In this document: positions 20,513 through 23,522 of the stretch, in pieces
Layout of the letters: every line of letters begins with the position of its first letter
How positions within the stretch are numbered: the first letter of the stretch is position 1
Assembly: GCA_028456385.1 (NCBI GenBank)
Contig: JALNQF010000551.1
Span: 1 to 23,522, forward strand
DNA from: Ophiosphaerella korrae
Taxonomy: Eukaryota; Ascomycota; Dothideomycetes; Pleosporales; Phaeosphaeriaceae
Reading direction: 5' to 3'
Length of the DNA stretch: 23,522 bases
Notes under the pieces: generated by a model
Seen by the model: the letters and a program-made list of their open reading frames with translations, nothing else
Databases searched by the model: none
Told to the model about the DNA's origin: nothing
Made by a program: the position numbers and the translations under genes

Positions 20513-22479
20513 ATTATAAACTTACTAATATTTAACTATAAAGAGTATTTAGTAAGAGTTAAATATAATAGAATATTAAGTATATTAATAAAAATAAATT
20601 CTTAAAAGATTTATAAACTTTTAAAAGTATTTATATATCTAAAAGTATATATAATTTTAAGTAGGTTTAAAAATAATTTTAGAAGTACTTAAAAAGCTTA
20701 AAGATAAGTTTTAAGTAAAAAGAAAAGTACTTATAATAATAGCTCTCTCTTCTTTTATACTATATTTTAAAGTATAGAGCTTTATACTTTTAAATATTTA
20801 TAGTATCTATTTAGTTATTTAGCTTTAGAGCTACTCTATTAGCTATCTATAACTTAGCTTATTTTATACTATTAGACTAAATATAATTAAAAAGAAAGAT
20901 AGTATACTTAAATAGATATACTTAGTATAAAATTATATATATTAGATACTTATAGTAAGCCTAGAGTTAGCTTATAGCTAACTAAGGGTTAATTAAAAGT
21001 ACTTATAATACTAGGTTCTTAGTACTTAGGTTTAAGATTTATTATATAATAGCTATCTTACTATAATTATAAAGTTTACTTATTAGATTAGTATTTAAAA
21101 ACTAGACTATACTACTAAGGCTCTAAGTAAAGCCTAAAGACTACTTTTTATTTATAGTATATTACTAATTCTTTAAAATATAAAGTTATAATATATTCTT
21201 AAAAAGATTTATAGTATATTATAAACAATTTTATATTATTAGATTATTATTTAAAGTAAAATTATAGTCTAATTTATAATAATTATAAGCTTAGGTTTAA
21301 ACTTATAAAGTATTATATTTAAATTCTTTAATAGTTTTAAGTATATAAAGTTATACTTTTACTTAATAAATATAGAGTAGTTTACTATTACTTTAGTACT
21401 AGTATATTAGAGTTACTTAAGAGTAGATATAGAGGAGCTACTTCTTTTAGTTACTTAATCTTTCTATCTTTATTACTTTTTCTCTCTTATTACCTACTAT
21501 ATTATCTACTATATATATCTTAGTTTCTAATAAAGCTATTTCTAACTATATCTATATACTTACTAAAAACTTTACTACTTAGCTTAATTTAGTAAAGTAC
21601 TAGTATATAACTTATTTTAAAAGCTTTATAACTTCTATTAAATCTACTTCTAATAGTACTTTTAAAAGCTTTATAATAACTATTTATAAAAAGTAGTACT
21701 ATATTTATAGTAGTAATATTAGTATATATAATACTTATAAGAAAGCCTATAAAAGTAAATATATTTTAGTAAGTACTTTACTTTTCTAGTTAGATCTAAT
21801 ACTAATCTACCTAAGTACTATTAGAGTTCTATTATACTATTAATATTTTTAAGTAAATTATTATATTTACTAATAATTAATATAACTATTTTACTATTAT
21901 AGTTAAATATAAAGATATAACTCTTAATAAAGTTTTTAATAAGCTTATTATAAATACTTATACTTATTAAAGTAAAGTTTAGACTTATATTAAAAAGTTA
22001 GTAAAAGTATTTTAGTATAATATATACTATATTTCTTATATATATAACCTTAAATATTATAAAGTAAATTTTCTCTTTTTTTTTAATTACTAAGCTAATC
22101 TTACTATATAGGTTAGTTTAGAGCTTATAAGCTAAAGTACTACTACTAATATTATAGTTAATAGAGCTATTAAAAAAAGTTTTAGATATACTAGTTTAAT
22201 AATAGTATAAAAGAAGTACTAATACTACTATGAAAATATACTAGATATAAAGCTAGTACGTAGTCTATTTTTATTACTAACTAAACTTTTATATTTTTAT
22301 AATAGCTTTTTTAGCTAAAGTTTATTTCTAAATTTAATATATAATATACTAGAGTATAATATTTTTAAGTAAAGAAGTTTTTTATAGAAAAATAGTATAC
22401 TTTTTTAAATTTATTATAATATAGTTACTTATTATTAACTCTAAGTAACTATTTAGAAAAATATTTATAGTAAATTAAA
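20513..22479. other. Unassigned RIP-mutated segment, about 2 kb
   Basis: No match to the other elements in the window was found. On plus, about 21430-22040 stays open if TAA/TAG are read as Gln/Trp, giving a Ser/Thr/Gln-rich product. On minus, about 21900-21430 also gives a hydrophilic frame with an Arg/Lys/Ser-rich C-terminal stretch. Neither shows a recognisable domain, and in this composition such openness is weak evidence. A short palindrome, GTTAGCTTATAGCTAAC, lies at 20966-20982. One of only two plus-strand ATGs is at 22230 but opens no useful frame. Confidence 0.55.
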
Positions 22480-22855
22480 AGTTAATAACTAAAGTATATA
22501 AATTAATTAAGTAATATATTTATAAATAATAGAACAATTTTTATAATATTAATATATTATTAGTTTTAGTAAGAGATTAAATTTCTAATACTATTCTAAT
22601 AATATATATTATTACTATATATATACTTATACTAATCTATTAATTTATTACTTATATCTAGTTTTAGTAACTATAGATTAATAGATTACTAATCTATTAA
22701 TCTATAATTATTTCTTATTTATATACTCTATAGATTAAGAGATTATAATATATATTCTAGTTATAATTTATTTTTTAATCTAGCTTATTACTTTACTTAT
22801 TTTTTACTTTATTAGTACTTAAGTTAAGATAAATAAGTTCTATTATAATTTTACT
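22480..22855 (-). repeat. Family B LTR without adjacent internal region (solo LTR or remnant)
   Basis: Aligns along most of the length of 4253-4622: the early ATAAATAATAGAA-type block, TTAGTAAGAGATTAAATTTCTAATAC (about 22567-22592), the AATCTATTAATCT inverted repeats (about 22670-22740), and the final AATCTAGCTTATTACTTTACTTATTTT-like block (about 22780-22805). No gag is seen to its left and no pol on either side. Edges are approximate. The inverted-repeat section is again longer than in the 5' LTR of the complete element. Confidence 0.75.
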
Positions 22856-22862
22856 TATTAAG

Positions 22863-22899
22863 GTAGTTTATAAGTAACTTATACTTATAAGTAAACTAC
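22863..22899. repeat. Imperfect inverted repeat
   Basis: GTAGTTTA at the left is perfectly matched by TAAACTAC at the right, with a partly paired centre containing TTATACTTATAA. It lies between the end of the LTR and the start of a pogo-type transposase frame, so it could be the terminal region of that transposon. Its sequence is unlike the Fot1 ends at 17865. Confidence 0.5.
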
Positions 22900-22939
22900 G
22901 CCTAATACTAACTTTATATACTTATTTTATCTTATTATA

Positions 22940-23231
22940 TTATATCTCTACTTAATACTACTTAAATAGCTTTAAATAAGATAAATATCTAGCTTATAAT
23001 TTTTTCTATTAATTTAAAATAAACTTATAGTAATAAGCTTACTACTAAAGTCTTTAATATATCTAAATTAATACTATATAACTAATATACTAGTATCTCT
23101 ACTTAATATAATTACTAGCTTAACTTAAAGAAGCTTACTTAGCTAAAAGAAAAAGTAATAGTTAATTATATCTTTAACTTAAATTCTTATTATAGTAGTA
23201 ATAAAAGAAAACTTATTTAAACTAATTAGCC
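22940..23231 (+). pseudogene. Pogo-type transposase N-terminal fragment, second lineage
   Basis: One plus frame, interrupted only by TAA/TAG, reads through a Psq-type helix-turn-helix (a TTKVFNISKLIL-like stretch at about 23043-23080). It continues into the linker of CENP-B-type DNA-binding domains, with LKKLT, KEKVIVNYI and FNLNS segments (about 23128-23190) matching the usual pattern of a Thr-rich link, EE-x-x-IV-x-x-I, then DLDSRGF. It stops at 23231 where a family A LTR begins, so the catalytic part is displaced or lost. Orientation is opposite to the Fot1 copies. The upstream ends also differ, so I treat it as a separate family. It was recognised from motif order only. Confidence 0.6.
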
Positions 23232-23522
23232 TATTATAATACTAAGTAGTAGGTAAGCTATTATATTATACGTAATTAGACTAAGTAATATAGTGTAGTA
23301 AAATATATAACTATTTAGTAGTAAATACTTTAAAGTAAACGCTCTAGAGTAAACGCTTTAGAATAAGCGCTCTAGAGTAAACGCTCTAGAGTAAGCGCTT
23401 AGGAATAAATACTAGATAGTAAGTATATAGAAATATTAATAGACCTTTATAGACTATTATATTTAATTTCTTCTTTACTTCTTATCTTAATAGAGTATTA
23501 TAACTAATACTTTAATTAGATT
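23232..23522 (+). repeat. Second family A LTR (cut by window end)
   Basis: Collinear with 3809-4099 over the same 291 bases and in the same orientation, beginning TATTATAATAC and including the CTCTAGAG array. Preceded by CTAATTAGCC rather than a polypurine tract, so it is a 5' LTR of a further copy or a solo LTR. It interrupts a transposase frame. Which of the two it is depends on sequence beyond the window. Confidence 0.88.

Noticed and set aside
20966..20982. Palindrome GTTAGCTTATAGCTAAC as a terminator or operator
   Set aside because: Short palindromes are expected by chance in TA-rich DNA and nothing around it gives a context.
21430..22040. Plus-strand Ser/Thr/Gln-rich frame as a host gene relic
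   Set aside because: No domain is recognisable, the opposite strand is similarly open, and the composition alone yields such frames once TAA/TAG are ignored.
1..23522. Mitochondrial or bacterial origin suggested by low G+C
   Set aside because: Ty3/gypsy chromoviruses with chromodomains, Fot1/pogo transposons and CpA-directed mutation are nuclear fungal features. No ribosome binding sites, operons, tRNA or mitochondrial genes are seen.

Overview
The window looks like filamentous ascomycete (Pezizomycotina) nuclear heterochromatin: an AT-rich nest of transposable elements destroyed by repeat-induced point mutation (RIP). CpA and TpG are almost absent on both strands, while TpA dominates. Reading by eye I found only five ATG triplets on the two strands together: 2638 and 22230 on plus; 149-151, 11117-11119 and 14273-14275 on minus. 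Reading frames survive end to end but are studded with TAA/TAG where Gln or Trp stood, as expected from C-to-T and G-to-A transitions. I see no intact host gene, tRNA, rRNA or CRISPR array. A dothideomycete-type AT isochore is a reasonable guess; the species cannot be named.

Layout. 1-4099 is the 3' part of a plus-strand Ty3/gypsy chromovirus (family A): protease tail, reverse transcriptase, RNase H, integrase, chromodomain, polypurine tract and LTR. 4253-11172 is a complete minus-strand chromovirus (family B) with two LTRs. 11173-11922 is one half of a Fot1/pogo DNA transposon sitting in the integrase of a second, minus-strand family A copy (11923 to about 15010). From about 15020 to 17710 lies a 5' fragment of family B (minus), more decayed. 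17865-19661 is a full-length Fot1-like transposon with 71-bp inverted repeats and a TA duplication. 19664-20512 is another family B 5' fragment, 20513-22479 is unassigned, and 22480 to about 22855 is a family B LTR. About 22940-23231 is the N-terminal part of a different pogo-type transposase on plus, cut by a second family A LTR (23232 to the window end).

How the parts relate. The elements are nested and truncated rather than cooperating. Both chromoviruses end pol with a chromodomain, the module that in this clade guides integration into H3K9-methylated chromatin, which fits their piling up here. The least expected observation is that both families carry, between the end of pol and the 3' LTR, a Lys-rich reading frame on the strand opposite to pol (3340-3650 minus in A; 4960-5319 plus in B). 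Second is that the complete family B element has flanks that do not belong together and unequal LTRs, suggesting a recombinant.
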